The notes below the pieces were generated by a model, which was not told the DNA's origin, did not search any database, and saw nothing but the letters and a program-made list of their open reading frames with translations. This document shows, one piece after another, positions 35,346 to 47,722 of a stretch of 64,000 nucleotides of DNA. How positions within the stretch are numbered: position 1 is the first letter of the stretch; each line of letters opens with the position of its first letter. A program made the position numbers and the translations under genes. This DNA comes from Strigops habroptila (taxonomy: Eukaryota; Chordata; Aves; Psittaciformes; Psittacidae). The DNA lies in contig NC_044302.2 of the NCBI RefSeq assembly GCF_004027225.2, positions 42,282,510 through 42,346,509 of the forward strand, given 5' to 3'.

Positions 35346-37413
35346 TGCTCTTTTCCATCCCAAAATGAGTTCATATCTTCAAGGTTTCCACTCCTGGACT
35401 ACTCTTTCCCCATTTTGGAAGACTTCTGTTGCAAAGCTCTTTTGTACGTGTGTCCTTTGTTCTCACAGTTGCTGTGCATCAGGCAAAACTTTGAGAGCCT
35501 AGATTCTCGTGTGGTGATTATGTTAGACAACGGAAGTAAAAAAGAATCACGCAATAAAAACCCCCTCACTTTAAACCTTCATAATGCCTGAAAGCTTCCA
35601 TGTTCTTTTGTTCGTTGCTGGTGTTTTCAGACTAGCAGTCTTGAACAGGAGTTGTCCTGCTCTGTGAGGTTAGAACTTGGCTAGGGCAGGAGAGGCTTGT
35701 GACCTGAGCAGGCACACTTCCAGCATGCTGAGCTGATGCACTCTCAAGGGTCTCTTGAGAAGTGTTTTGAAGAGGGGCTTAGGTGTAGTTGGAGTTAGCA
35801 ATACTAAGAGTCTTGTGAACAGTGCTGCAAGGTGTGTTACTTGCAGCATTCATAACTGCAATGTGTTATGGTAGGCAGCTAAAAAAGAAGCATCACTGAT
35901 ATTTACACTGAAACCAAATGTGCTGAGAAGCTGGGTTAATGTCTTGCCTGATGGAGATGGACTCAGTGCATCCTAAGGGAAGTGCAGCACTCACCTTGGA
36001 CAAGATTCTGGTGCCCACAAAGCTAGATCTGACAGCAGACACATGGGATAAAAATCAAGTGTCTTGCACATATCTCAGGGCTCAAAGCCAACACGGGCTT
36101 GTAGCAAAGCTTGGTGGTGCTAGTGTAACCCCTCCAGAGCTGCTCACAGCTTGCACACCCTTGAGAAAGACAGCTGGCAAGCAGGTAGCATGGATAGTGC
36201 CATCTAGGTTTGTCTGATCTGGTACCCATCGGGCTTCTTCAGCCTGAAGTGACTTAGACATTTGTGCCAGTCAGTGGGTGAACTGGGTCTCTCCAAGTGC
36301 CCTTTTCACTCCTCCTGGAAGCTGGGATGATGCCAGTGACCAGGGCCATAATCCTGCGCACGTCTGCAAGGCATGCGCTGAATCTGGTGCTCAGCAGAGT
36401 CCCCGTTTGTATCCCTCATTTGGCCCAGCCATAAGTGGTATTTTCCGGGGCTAACCACACATCTTTCTCCAAACACCATGGGACACAGAACCTCAGTGCC
36501 AGGCAGGTCAGTGGTACAACAAGCTGTGGAGCAAAAGCTGGGTACCATCTCATGGAGACCAGCGGCATTTTCAGAAGAAGGGCATCACTAGGCCTGGGAA
36601 GCGTGGAGGTGTTCATGTGGACTGACAGACCTGGGGCCCTCTCTGCTGTTGGCGTGTGGCTGCTGGTGGAGACTGGGCAGCAGAGAGGAGGAGAAGCTTG
36701 GGATTGACACTATACGGGAAAGTTATTAAAAAAGATTATAGGACAAATCCATGAGGCTTTAATGGTGACTCAAAGGTGAGAGAGGGGACAGCAGATTTGG
36801 CAGCAATGTTATTAAAACTGTTGACACCATGAGGTTGGAAGGCAGCTTTCCTGGCCGATGGCAGGATTGGAGCTGCCCGAGGAGGTGGCTGTCACTGGAT
36901 GTAGGGGGCAAACTGACAGGGAGTGAAATAAGATGTGGAATTAGTAGATGCATTGATACAGATGGCATCTGTGGGCAAGTAGCTTTCATGAAGAGCCCAT
37001 GCCTGTAGCCTCAGTGCCCCAGCAGTGCCGGTGGCTGGTCCATCTCCAGCCAGAGGTGGGACGGCCGTGACTCGGTGTGGCTGAACCCCGACACCCCGAG
37101 GAAGGAGCCTCGGGGTGCTCGCAGCAGCCTGTGTCTCTGCGAACCGAGGCGCGCACGCCTTACGGGGCTTTACAGAAGGCGCTTTGCCGAGGCACCTGGC
37201 TCGGCGCTCTGAAGGAAGTTGCCGCGGGACAAGGGGCAGGCTCCAGCGTTAACACCGTTAACAGCAGGGCAGACCCTCTGGAACGCAAACGGTGCCCGCG
37301 CCGTGCGGGGCCGCCTGCGCGCACCGCGCTCTGCGCCGATCGCTCCGAGTGCGCTGCGGGCGCGGGATCGACACCCGCGGCGGGGGCCGAGCCGGGCACA
37401 GCTGTTGGCGGCC

Positions 37414-37434
37414 GGGAGGGGCGGCGGGGCCGGG
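37414..37434 (+). promoter_or_regulatory. G-quadruplex motif in the CpG island
   Basis: Four runs of three or more G (37414, 37418, 37426, 37432) are separated by loops of 1, 4 and 2 nt. This satisfies the canonical intramolecular G4 pattern on the plus strand. Confidence 0.8.
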
Positions 37435-37540
37435 CCCCGCTGAGTGACGGCCGGGACGGGGCCGGGGCTGGGGCTGCGGCCGCGGCCGGACCCCCGCCCC
37501 CCGCAGCGGCGCAGCCGGCGCGGGCAGGACGCGCCGCCCG

Positions 37541-37575
37541 GGCTCGGCTCGGCTCGGCTCGGCTCGGCTCGGCTC
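37541..37575 (+). repeat. (GGCTC)7 pentanucleotide array
   Basis: Seven perfect GGCTC copies lie just upstream of a possible splice donor (GTAAGC at 37585) and of the TATA-like box. Confidence 0.97.
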
Positions 37576-37618
37576 ACGGGTGCGGTAAGCGGGCGGAGGG
37601 GTGGCGGGCCCGGCCCGG

Positions 37619-37677
37619 CCCTTATCTGGGCACAATTATTTGGCCGGCACCGGGGTGCACCGGCTCGACATAAATAG
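37619..37677 (+). promoter_or_regulatory. Putative TMOD1 core promoter: GATA-type site and TATA-like box
   Basis: CTTATCT at 37621-37627 is the reverse complement of AGATAAG, the GATA-factor consensus; the same site reads as a CArG-like CCTTATCTGG with one mismatch. ATAAATA at 37670-37676 is a TATA-like box, so a start near 37,700 is plausible. TMOD1 is expressed in red cells and muscle, which fits GATA and SRF inputs. This is inference only. Confidence 0.45.
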
Positions 37678-37727
37678 CGGCCGCCTCCGCGCTGCGAGCG
37701 ACCGTCAGCGCGCACGGGCACTCGGCT

Positions 37728-37885
37728 GCCCTGCCTGCCTGCCCGCCCGCCCGCCCGCCCGCCCGTCCGCCCGTCCGCCCGTCCGCCCGTCCGTCCGTCC
37801 GTCCGTCCGTCCGTCCGTCCGTCCGTCCGTCCGTCCATCCGTCCATCTATCTCTGTCTCTCTCTGTCGCTCTGTCTGCCTGCCCG
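37728..37885 (+). repeat. Graded tetranucleotide array (CTGC, CCGC, CCGT, CCAT, CTAT)
   Basis: The array keeps one 4-nt register while the unit changes stepwise: CTGC, CCGC, alternating CCGT/CCGC, a long pure CCGT run, then CCAT and CTAT, and finally CT/GT-rich sequence. It sits directly downstream of the TATA-like box, so it would be transcribed if that start is used. Confidence 0.95.
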
Positions 37886-40800
37886 GAGGCCATGCCCGCG
37901 CTGCGCCGCGCCGGGATGTGCGGAGTCGCCGCTGCCCGGTGCGGCTGTGCCCCGGTGCGGCCGCCGGGACGCGGTCACTTGTGTCCGCAGCAGAGCGGGT
38001 CGGGGGGACCGCGGGCAGCGCCGGGAGGTGCGGGGCGGCCCTGTGCGTGTTGAGGAGGGCGCCGGTAGTTGTGTTTCACTACTGTTGCGTTTGTAACCCT
38101 GTGAGCCCTGCTGGGAAGTGGTTCTCCAGGGCATGGATCAGTAGAAAGCTGCACTGCTTTTGTACGGGAAGAGTGGAAATTAGCGGGAGAAAAGATTCTT
38201 TGAGTCCTTGTGGTGTGTTTTCCATGGGTCGGGCTCTGTCTAGCTTGAGTTAGTCACTGAGTTGCTTTGGAAGGTGCTGCCTGTCTCAAAGATAACTTTC
38301 CTTCACTCTGCTAGGTGCAGCGTCTGCCCCCACTCATGAGCCATTCTGGTGTGCTCATCTGTTGGCTTCTGCTTCTGAAATGGCCCTGCATGGTTTGTGG
38401 GACAGAACCCGTTGCCCACTGCCCCCTGCTCTGGACCCCTAGGCAGAGGTCCTCTCTTGTTGTTTTACATCTTTCCTTGTGAATTGGGTCTTGAGCCAGA
38501 AAGGTGCTCAGCCACGTGGCTGCAGCTATTTTTAGGTGTATATAAAATCCCTTCTTCATGTGTGACTCGCCAGCTCACGTGGGAACGAATTCCTCACTTC
38601 TCATCAAAGAGACAAGATCTGTGCTGAGAGGTGGCACCTTCTCTCAGACTATCTGATAGAGGAAAAAATAGTGAACAAGCTTTTGAGCAAGCAAGCTCTG
38701 CTTCAGGTTATGGTAGCGAGCCCTTCATCTTCTGTCTTCTTGGAAGGACGAGCTGGGACACAACATTAAAGCCAAGCACTGTCTTGCTGGCACCGTGGTG
38801 CCTGGAGCCAAATGCCTTTAGCAGTGGTGTAGAAGAGCCTGCACTGTTGTCTCTTGCACACTTTGTACCTGTTGCCTTAATGTACATGCATTTGGGCGTT
38901 CTGACAGGCATGCTGCATTGTATGCTCACTGCTGCTCATTTCAAGGTCTCTGTTTTCCTCCTGTCAGGGCTCTTTTTTTTACTGTTGTTACTTTTCCCCT
39001 TTCGGTATTGCTTTGTTTTGCAGCCTAGCTTGTCCTGTTCTTTTCTCCATGTTTCCCAGCTGTGATAGAAAAGTCTGCTGGCTTTTCTCCAGATAAACAT
39101 GGTTTTGCATAATATTGGGAATATGTTGCTGCCTGCCCTCCTGCTTGTTGATTTGGGAAGGTCAAACAAATGTGGAGATAGCCTGGTCTATCTCATTACT
39201 GATTTCCTTTTTCCATGTTTTACTTTCATTCACCATAAGTTCAATTCACCTTCTCAGGAGGTCCTGAATGATCCTTTTGTAAGAAACATCCATCCTCCAT
39301 TGTTTGCTGTATAACTGCACCCCGCAGAGCGATGTGCTGCTGAATGTGATGTTTGCAGATGAGTTGTTTTGCCTTCCTGTTTGCTGCTTCACTGTTTTCC
39401 AGGCATGTGGAGTTGTTGTGAAAGCCCACCGCAGCCCAGGGGGAGGAGGCTGGGATCCGCTTCTGACTTTTTTCCTCTGTGGTCGATGGCCATTTGTGAA
39501 TTGTGAGCGAGGGAGACTCTGTCTTCACCTCTCTATTCCAGGCGGGGTCTTGTAGTCAAAGTTTACTTTGACTCTTGGAAAAAACATGAGATAAAGACTG
39601 TTTTCCATGGCTCCATGTTGCTAAATGGCCATATGGTTTTTGTCACAGGACCGCATCACTGCTGGTGGCTCAGTTCTCTGGTCCATCCGCAGCTCACAGT
39701 AGATCTCTCCCTAGCCAAGGAGGTTGTGGCTTCATTTAGCCTGTGTTTAGAAATCCACAAAGATGGAGACCCCAATTTCCTGGTGTCCTGTCTCAGAGCT
39801 GCATCACCCTCCTGGGAGGGAGTTCTTCCTACTTGTTCATGGTGAATGAGATGAACAAGTATCAGAGGCTCTCCTGGGTCTGTCCAGCACAGGATGCTGT
39901 GGCTGGCAGCAATGGTAGCAGATGCCCTGGGAGAAGCGTGGAAAGCAGGAATGCCTCCCCCGAGCTCTGCCCCATCCCTGCACTGTGCTGTTCAGTAGCT
40001 CTCATAGCTGGAGGTGGTATCTCTGTTTCTTCAGACCTTGAAGGGCCATGTGAGGGTCCCACCTCCATTAAATGCCTCACTCAGATATGGTGCTCAGTGT
40101 ACACCACATGCTCACTGCTGCTGGAACAGTACTTGTTTCGTTCCAGTGTTCATTAAGCATCAACGTACCTAGGGCTTATTAGCGGCAGCTCGATGGAGCA
40201 TTTTGCTTTCCCTTCCCCTGCTTCAGCCGCACTAGCAGTGGGGTGGGATCAGGAACACGCAGATGTAGGTGTGTTACTAACAGCTCATTGTGCTTTGCTC
40301 TGGGCGGTCTGGCAGGGCTTCTGATTTACAGGACATCCCCGTCACCTGTGGAAGGGCCCGAGTGCCTGCTCATTGCAAGACAGAAGCCTTTCTGCTCCTG
40401 TGCTCACATGGCATCCTAAGGTTCAGCTGCTCCCTTCAGCTGGAGTGTGCCAGAGAGGCAGGAGTCCATCTGAGGACTAACAGAAGTTCAGGCAAGGAAC
40501 CCAAGGATCCTTTTTCAGAGAAGACTGGCTGGCTGTGAAGTTTCCAAGTGGAAGGGATCAGTTACAGAGCAGGAACTGGTGTCGCTAATGACTCAAGTGT
40601 ACCCTCACGCCTTTCATAGGGATTAGTAATTAAGCAAATAAGTACATGCCAGGTGCATCAGAGAACCTCACTCCAAATAGGAGAACACATATCTGTGTTT
40701 ACAAGTGTGTGCCTTAAAAGTATGCACACATTTTTACAGGGGAGGTACAGCTGGGATGGCTTGTGTTTGGGCTTTGGCAGAGTTTGACTCCGTTATGTGT

Positions 40801-40979
40801 TGCCTGGTCACCAAACATCCAGACTATTTTTTGGATGGCCCTGATAAGAAAGACCATGTGGTAAGAGTAGCATTGAGTTGTGTGGCTTGCAGGCTGTAGG
40901 AGTGTTGAGGAGAGGAGGTCCAGGAGAGTGCAACCAGTGTAAGACTTCCCTCAGCACCAGTGGGTGAAGGGAGAGGTCA

Positions 40980-41045
40980 CAGAATCATTAGGGTTGGAAG
41001 GGACCCCTGGAGATCATCTAGTCCAGCTCCGTGCCAAGGCAGGGC
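40980..41045 (-). mobile_element. Short CR1 3' end
   Basis: AGAATCATTAGGGTTGGAAG followed by GGACCCCTGGAGATCATCTA and GTCCAGC is the reverse-complemented CR1 3' end. It is truncated after about 65 nt. Confidence 0.85.
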
Positions 41046-42239
41046 CAAGTCACTTTGATCGAGCACAGGGAGCTTTCCCTACTGCATACATGACCTCATA
41101 CAACAAACTGTTTGTTGTGGGGCTGTCAAGCGCAAGGATGGGAATGTCCACACTGGCATTGGAATGAAGCTGCAGCATCAGTGAGTGTTGTCTACAGCAT
41201 ATTGAACTTCATTGCTTGAGGGTTCTGGGTGGTGACGGTAACTCCAGCGTTACGTCAGCATAGTGTTATGTGTTTTGCATGGCTGACGTCATCTGGAGAG
41301 GCAGAAGTCACGGTGTGCTTTGATAGATCCAAAATGTCTCCTATTTGAAAAGAAACATCTCGAAGAAATTTAACTGTGTCTTAGGCTAACAGCTGCTGGT
41401 TGTGAGGTTTTTATCAAACCAGAAGAAATCCAGATCTTCCTTAGAGAAGTCTGAATTTCCTGAAGGGACAGCAGATTCCCTGTTGGAATTCATTAGAGAG
41501 GAGCCTCTTGCAGAGAGCTGAGAGGGCCTCAGTCTTTCTAGTGACTACTGGCTTGCCTGGCGTGATGAGGATGGGTGCTGAGCTCTGCTTTCTGCATCTA
41601 ATGTCAGAGCTTCTCACTTCTTGGAGCATTCCCTGTCTTTACTCTGTCCACTCTTCTCATCCAGGGCATGAATGTGCTGGCACTGCCCAGCTCTGCAGCG
41701 GAAAGGCTAAGGGATGAAGGTATGCCTGATGGGCACTGCTTGCTGAGCAGGGGCTGGGGACATCAGCTACCTCCTGTGCTCTATTGTATTGATGCTTGGC
41801 TATTCTGAATGCATCTCAGTGTGAGAAAACTGCAAAGCAAGGTAGTTTGGTCTCCTGGAGGCTGAGCGACTCGCTGTCATGCTACAGAAGCAAGAGGCTT
41901 AGCCAAGGTGACCTTCAACCATGTCTGAGCTCTTGGTGGTTTAACAACGGTTTGCTTCAGGGGGAGGCAGTTAAACCCCCTCGTGTTGAACTAGAATCAG
42001 GACTCAAACTTGAATCACAGCAGTGACGATTTTGCTTCAGCTGGATGAGTGAAGTGAGCGCAGAAAACAAGTGTTCGAGAAATGCAGGGAATCAGTTTCG
42101 AGCCAGTTCCCATCCTGTGAAATCACCTCTGGGCATTCAGAGGAGGAGCCTGGGCAATTGGACAGACCTGTGCACTCTTCTGGGACCAAGTCACATAAAG
42201 TCTAGATGGGCAAGGGACCTCTGGAATTTGTGGTTCAGT

Positions 42240-42610
42240 GCTCTCCTCTGAGCAAGCCCAGTGCCTTGCCCAGTTGAGCATCAAATACCCAAGGATGGAG
42301 ATTCCACCACCTCTGTGGTCCCTGTCCAAGGGTTACACCACTCTTGTGGAAAGCAGTTTTCCTCTTGCCACAGCTTGTTTCCATTGCCCTTTTCCTTCCC
42401 CTGTGCACCTCTGAGGAAAGCCTGAGTCTGTCTTCTCTAGAAATCCTTTCGCTTTGGGCAGTGGATGACTGACTGCAATTAGATCCCGCTGCAGTCTTCT
42501 TTAGGCTGAAGAATTCCATTTGCCTGTGTTTCTCCTCACAACTTCTGTGTCCCAGCCTCCTTGCCCATCCTGACAGCCCTGCACAGGAGCCTCTTCAGCT
42601 TGCCGAGACG
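42240..42610 (-). mobile_element. Old, diverged CR1 fragment
   Basis: AAGGATGGAGATTCCACCAC followed by CTCTGTGG, and later AGGCTGAAGAATTCCATTTG and AGGAGCCTCTTCAGCTTGCC-like phrases, follow CR1 3'-region order on the minus strand. Divergence is high and there is no terminal repeat. Confidence 0.65.
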
Positions 42611-45177
42611 TGTTTTCTTCTGGGGAGGCATCAAACTGGATGCAGCATCCGGATGCAGCCTCAGTGGTGCTAAGCAGAGGGGAATATCCACCTCTGTGGA
42701 CCTCCTGGCTAGATACCTGCTAGTGCAGCCTGGACTGCGGGTCCAATGCAGAGTCTGTAGGATGTCTCTTGTAGCTTTAACAAGACATTTCAACATCTCA
42801 TACATTCAAGGTGGTGATGCAGAGCCCAGGCAGACCAGCGATGCTTGACACTGCAGCCTGGGTCTGTGTTTGTGGCTTGTTAAAAAGACAGTTTCCTCTC
42901 TGGCTGAGAAAATGAGATCAGCCTAACAAATAATCTACAAAAAATGTGCAGGAGAGCATTCCCTTAAAAGGACTGTGTTTAGGTATTTGTCTTCCTTACA
43001 TTTCTCCAAGCCAAAGACTCGACATTCAGCGAGAACAAAGTGCGTTCATTTGCAGCGGGGTAAGCTTCTGAATGCCCATACCGCAAGTACAGGGCATGCG
43101 GTCATGTGCAAGGCTGCTGCTGGGCTCTGGTTGTGTCTGCAGAGAAGGGACCACTGGTTCCAGTGTGGTGTTTGTACCTGTGTGCTGGGAAGAGAGCATT
43201 CCCATACCAACACACCTGCATTCACTTCCCTTGTGACCAGGGGAACTAGCAGTAAGAAGCACCCAGCGGTCAAGCCTTTGGATGTGTAAGGCTATGTTAT
43301 GACACTGGGGACAGATTTAGCTCTTCCTGTACCCTGCTCTCGTTTCCTACTGGATTTTGCAGTATTGGCGTAGACTTACGTGTTTAGATGTAGTCTCAGA
43401 AGGAGCCAATGTGTATCTTTTCCTCTCTTGTCACTGGATCTGGCCATAATTTGTTTGTTCCTTCTTGAAACTCTTGGGAGCTTGCAATGTTGACTCAAAT
43501 GATGATGTGCTTAGTGACAGCAGGGCAGCTGTGAAGTCAGGCTTTTGCACACCAGCATCCAAGTATGCTGCGATGCAAGACTAGCGTTCACAAGTTGTCC
43601 CATGAGCAGCAGAACCAGCAGAGACTGACTTTTTGGTGTATTAATGTCCTTCATCCCTACATCCCCACTGTATCTGCCGCAGCACTAACACTTGTAATGA
43701 ATACCCCTTCCCCCGGTGCTTCTAGGGAAGCACCCCCTGCCCCTGCAGCTCCCTGCAAATGGCCCAGCTCTCTCCTCCATTCCCTGACTGCCAGATGAAG
43801 GAGATGCCTAGGCTTGCCTCACATCACACCTCTGCTGATGGGCTCTTTGCACACATGTGCGGTTGGACAAGAAATTAGGGTTAGAGTCTTGTATCAGATT
43901 TCATTGGAGTTAGCCAGTGGCTTTGAGGTTTATCAGAGGACTGAGAGGCCATGTAAAGATATAGTGTTCATTTAAGAAACCAGCTGCAGCTGATTTGCTC
44001 CTTTTACCTGCACAGCATGCATCTTGGATTTACACCTGGGTGTCTGTATGCACTGAAAGTACTTAACTTCTCTTGAGCTTATAGGAAATGGTCACTTGGG
44101 GAATGTGTAGTTTCTCAAAAAAACCCTGGTGTTTATCTTAGAAGTAAAAAAAAAAAAAGGGAAGAAGAAATTGTGCAACTGCAGAGGGGTTGACTGAAAT
44201 TAGTTTGTTATTTTTATCCTGTAAAAATAATAGCTCTGAACTTTGAGATTTATGCTTTAGCCGTGAAAAAAATCTCGCAAATCAAAACCCTGCGTGAGTC
44301 AAATAGGAACTCTTCTTGAGCCAGCATGTCCTCACGAGGTTAACTCCTTCCTCCAAGGCTGCTTAAAAACAGCTTCCATCCTGAATAGCCTTTTGTCTTC
44401 AGACTTGGGAGAAGAATCATCAATACCTGTGCTGGTGATGCTGCTTGACTGCCTCCTTGTCTCAGAAGCCAACCCTCAGTCTGCTTTCTTGTTTTGAAGC
44501 ACTGAAAAAGTTCCCTTGTGGATTTGAGGGTTGTCTGAGGCTGGGGATGTTCATTTCTTCAGCTGTGCCTTTCACTGGGGGGCAGAGTACACAGAGTTCC
44601 TGTCCTTTGTGCCTTTTGCTGGTTGATTCGGTGTGGCTTGTGTCTTGGGATGCACCAAGCCCTCCTGGTGCTGCAGCCTGCTGCAAAACACTGAAAGTGG
44701 GGTTGGCTTGGACTGATAACAGAATTCATCAGCAGAAAGCCCTGTCTGTATCTTGGCTGAGATCAGTTGCTCTTCCTCCCTGTGCACATGTGAAAAAGGC
44801 TTTCTGTAGTTTCCATGCTGGTGCACATGGGAGGTTGTGCAGGTAGAGGCTGGGCTTCCCAGCAGAAGCGTGTGCAAGACCACTGTCACCACATTACACA
44901 GCACCCAGGGAAATCAGTCTTCATGTTTCCTCCGTGACTCCTTTGTGTTTTCTGGGAATTTGTCTTGCTTGCTGCTGTTCCTGTTGCTTTCCTTGGTTCT
45001 GCTTTCTCGTTTGTTCTTTTCCGTGGGGTTGTCAGTGCACTGGGGGATGATCCTGCAGATTTCCCGAGTTGGCGGTACCTGTGCAGCTCTGCAGCCTCCC
45101 CAGGCAGCCTTTTGCAGCCTGAGCCCATTGCTGCCCTGCGCCTGCCCTCCCTGCTTGCACACCTGAAAACCATGAGC

Positions 45178-45410
45178 ATGGACGTGAGGAAGACATTTTT
45201 TACAATGAGGATGGTAAAACACTGTTACACTGGGCACGGGCTGCCCAGAGAGGTGGTGGATGCGCCATCTCTGGGGACATTCAAGGCCAGGCTGGATGTG
45301 GTTCTGGGCAACCTGGTCTAGTGTAAGATGTCCCTGCTCATCGCAGGGGAGTTGGACTAGATGAGCTTTGGAGGTCCCTTCCAAACCAAACTATTCCGTG
45401 ATTCTATGAT
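45178..45410 (+). mobile_element. CR1 retrotransposon 3' end, sense orientation
   Basis: It reads GTGAGGAAGACATTTTTTAC, GGGCTGCCCAGAGAGGTGGT and AACCTGGTCTAGTGTAAGAT, ending ATTCCGTGATTCTATGAT, the CR1 3' tip. This is the only clear plus-strand CR1 in the window. Confidence 0.93.
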
Positions 45411-46442
45411 CATGTCCCTGTGCCTGCTCTCTGCTGTGGATGGGACACAGTGGTCCCTTGTGGGCCACCTTCCCAGGTCTCCGCTGGCTCCCTGCAGGGA
45501 AGTCAGTGCTGCTCCCAGGTTCCGGTGTCCCAGAAAGGCCGTAGCACTGCAGGAGGCTGTACTGCTGCAGAGCAGTGAAAGGAGCATTTCCAGTGTCGTA
45601 TGGGATGCTTTTCATTTTCACTTGTTCTACAACACCTATTTGTTTGTTCAGTGGGTTTGGACCCTTCAGAAAGAAACTGTCCCATCCCCATCATAATCCC
45701 AAATGTTGCCTTTTTTTGCTGTTGTTGATTTACTTTGTTTTCCTATATTCATGGTAGGAACAGTCTTCCCTGTAGATGACCTATGGTGTATGTTCATCTC
45801 TCACATGACATGATTTTTCTCCTTGAACCTTTTTATTGGTCTACATGTGTACCAACTTGTGTGCTCTTCAGTCTTACCAAGTGCAAGTGCTCAGGCTGTC
45901 TTCTCATGTGTCTGATTAATACTTTGGACAGTGAGACCTAATACCTTGCTGTCTTTGTAGTCAATATGAATTTCAATTTTTGGAGGACTTAAAGTTCTAA
46001 TAGTATCCGTCCTGTGCAGCTCCTGTACATTACATATATATTTTGCTGTGATGCTTCTTTCATTGATTGAATGAAAAGTGTAGCGACAGGTTTAATGAAA
46101 AACAGCAAGAAATCCAAGCTGCCATCTTATGAAGGCATTGAGAATAGACTTGATTGAGCAGATTTGTGGTGACTGAGAGTTAACTCTTTCCTAAATGTCA
46201 AGAAGCGTCTGGATTTAAAACATGGATATAATATTGGGTTGTGCTGGAGCTTTTGGGTTGCTTTGGAGTGCACGTGTGGGGGGACCTGTGTTAAACCATG
46301 CCTGAATGCTAGCAGGGGTCAGTGAGAGCTGTTTGTGGCGGTGGGTGTTCCAGCATGTTGTGTAAGTGAAAACAGTTAGGATTAGGCAGAATTACCCACT
46401 TTATTATTTTTGGCACTACAAAGCCCTCTGGCCATTTACAGC

Positions 46443-46642
46443 AGATCATAGAATTGTAGAATACCAGGTTGGAAGGGACTTCAAGGATCATCTGGTCCAA
46501 CCTTTCTTGGCAAAAGCACAGCCTAGACAAGATAGCCCAGAACACTGTCCCACTTAATCTTAGAAGCATCCAGCATTGGGGAATCCATCACTTCCCTGTG
46601 GAGATTATTCCAATGGCTGATTGTTCTCATTGTGAAAAATTT
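46443..46642 (-). mobile_element. CR1 3' end
   Basis: ATCATAGAATTGTAGAATAC followed by CAGGTTGGAAGGGACTTCAA and GGATCATCTGGTCCAACC identifies the reverse-complemented CR1 3' end. It extends about 200 nt before truncation. Confidence 0.9.
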
Positions 46643-47594
46643 TCAAGATAAGAGTCTGGACTATTTTGTTGAAAAAACTAGAAGAGGAATAAAACTTTCA
46701 CATGAAAGAAGGGCTCTTTTGTTTTTAATCCCAGCACTCGTTAGCAAGACAGGGTAGGAGAGGCTGGGAATGTGGAGATAAGGGGGAGCAAGTCCTGGTG
46801 CTGGAGGCTGCGGTGCCGAGCCCGCAGGGTTGGTCCAGTGGCATGGAGTGGTACCCAGTGCCCTGTGCCACGGCACGATGCGCTCTCTGTGGCAGCTCTG
46901 GAGTTGTTGGCACTGTGTGGCTGCACCAGCGAGGCTGAGCGCCCTGAGCCATCCCAGCAGCTCTGCCTGGGGTACATAGTGAACAGAACTCTCCCAAGTG
47001 GGATTTGGGCCGTGCTTCAGCAGGCTCTGCACCTGTCCTCACCCCTCAGGGCCTTTGCTATATGCAGCCCCAGCTTCATATCTCTGCAGGATGCTTTGAA
47101 ACCCGAAGCGCTTTCCCGAAGTGTTGCCTGCGCGTACTGACATCCGATGTCTGTCCCGCCTTTCGCCTCTTGGTGCTAACAGTCTCTGTCCTTCTGGCAG
47201 GAAGCGACAAGGTCAACCCTGCTGAGCTCCATCCCAGCCCAGCCACCATCGCTAGGAAGGGGCTGGGGCTGCCTCAGGAGTTGTTGACCACACGTAGCCA
47301 AGATGGAGGTTGCCATGTGCATGGCAGCTGTGGGTATTTTAAACCATTGCAGGGAATTTACCAGCCTGGGGTGGGTTATCCGCTGCCGTCCTGCCTGCTC
47401 TTAGCTCCAGCTGCTTCCACAGCAGGGGAGTCAAAACTAAGAATTGAATATGAAATACAGGCTAGTCATGGTTCGTGTGCTTCAAGCTAAGGTTGCAGTG
47501 GGATGGCACATCTCCAGATCCAGGTCCAGACTGCTTTTCTAGGATCTCCCACATCAGAGTAATAAATTGCTGTAATGACAAGCGTTTGTTCTTC

Positions 47595-47722
47595 ATAGAA
47601 TCATAGAATGGTTTGGGTTGGAAAGGACCTTAAAGATCATCTAGCTCAATCCCCCTGCCATGGGCAGGGATACCTCACACTAGACCAGGTCGCTCAAAGC
47701 CCCGTCCAACCTGGCCTGGCCT
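47595..47722 (-). mobile_element. CR1 3' end
   Basis: ATAGAATCATAGAATGGTTT followed by GGGTTGGAAAGGACCTTAAA and CCATGGGCAGGGATACCTCA. It closely resembles the copy at 60996-61428, suggesting a related, younger subfamily. It is truncated near GTCCAACCTGGCC. Confidence 0.92.

Larger units (their letters stand above)
31851..37050. other. Intergenic region between TDRD7 and TMOD1
   Basis: It contains a CR1 copy (32571-32977), an ERVL LTR tip (34102-34155) and a tiny CR1 tip (35293-35345). The remaining sequence shows no exon-like structure with recognisable protein similarity. GC content rises toward the CpG island. Confidence 0.65.
37050..38060. promoter_or_regulatory. CpG island, probable TMOD1 promoter
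   Basis: This kilobase is very rich in G+C and in CpG, in contrast to both flanks. It contains a G-quadruplex motif, (GGCTC)7, a GATA-type site, a TATA-like box and a tetranucleotide array. It lies about 12 kb upstream of the TMOD1 start codon on the same strand, so a non-coding first exon here is likely. Possible donors are GTAAGC at 37585 and GTGCGG at 38027. The start site cannot be proved from sequence alone. Confidence 0.75.

Noticed and set aside
37077..37838. Long open frames on both strands of the CpG island (198 and 222 codons)
   Set aside because: They follow from very high GC content and the tetranucleotide repeat. Both strands are open at once, and the translations are low-complexity arginine, glycine and alanine with no family resemblance.
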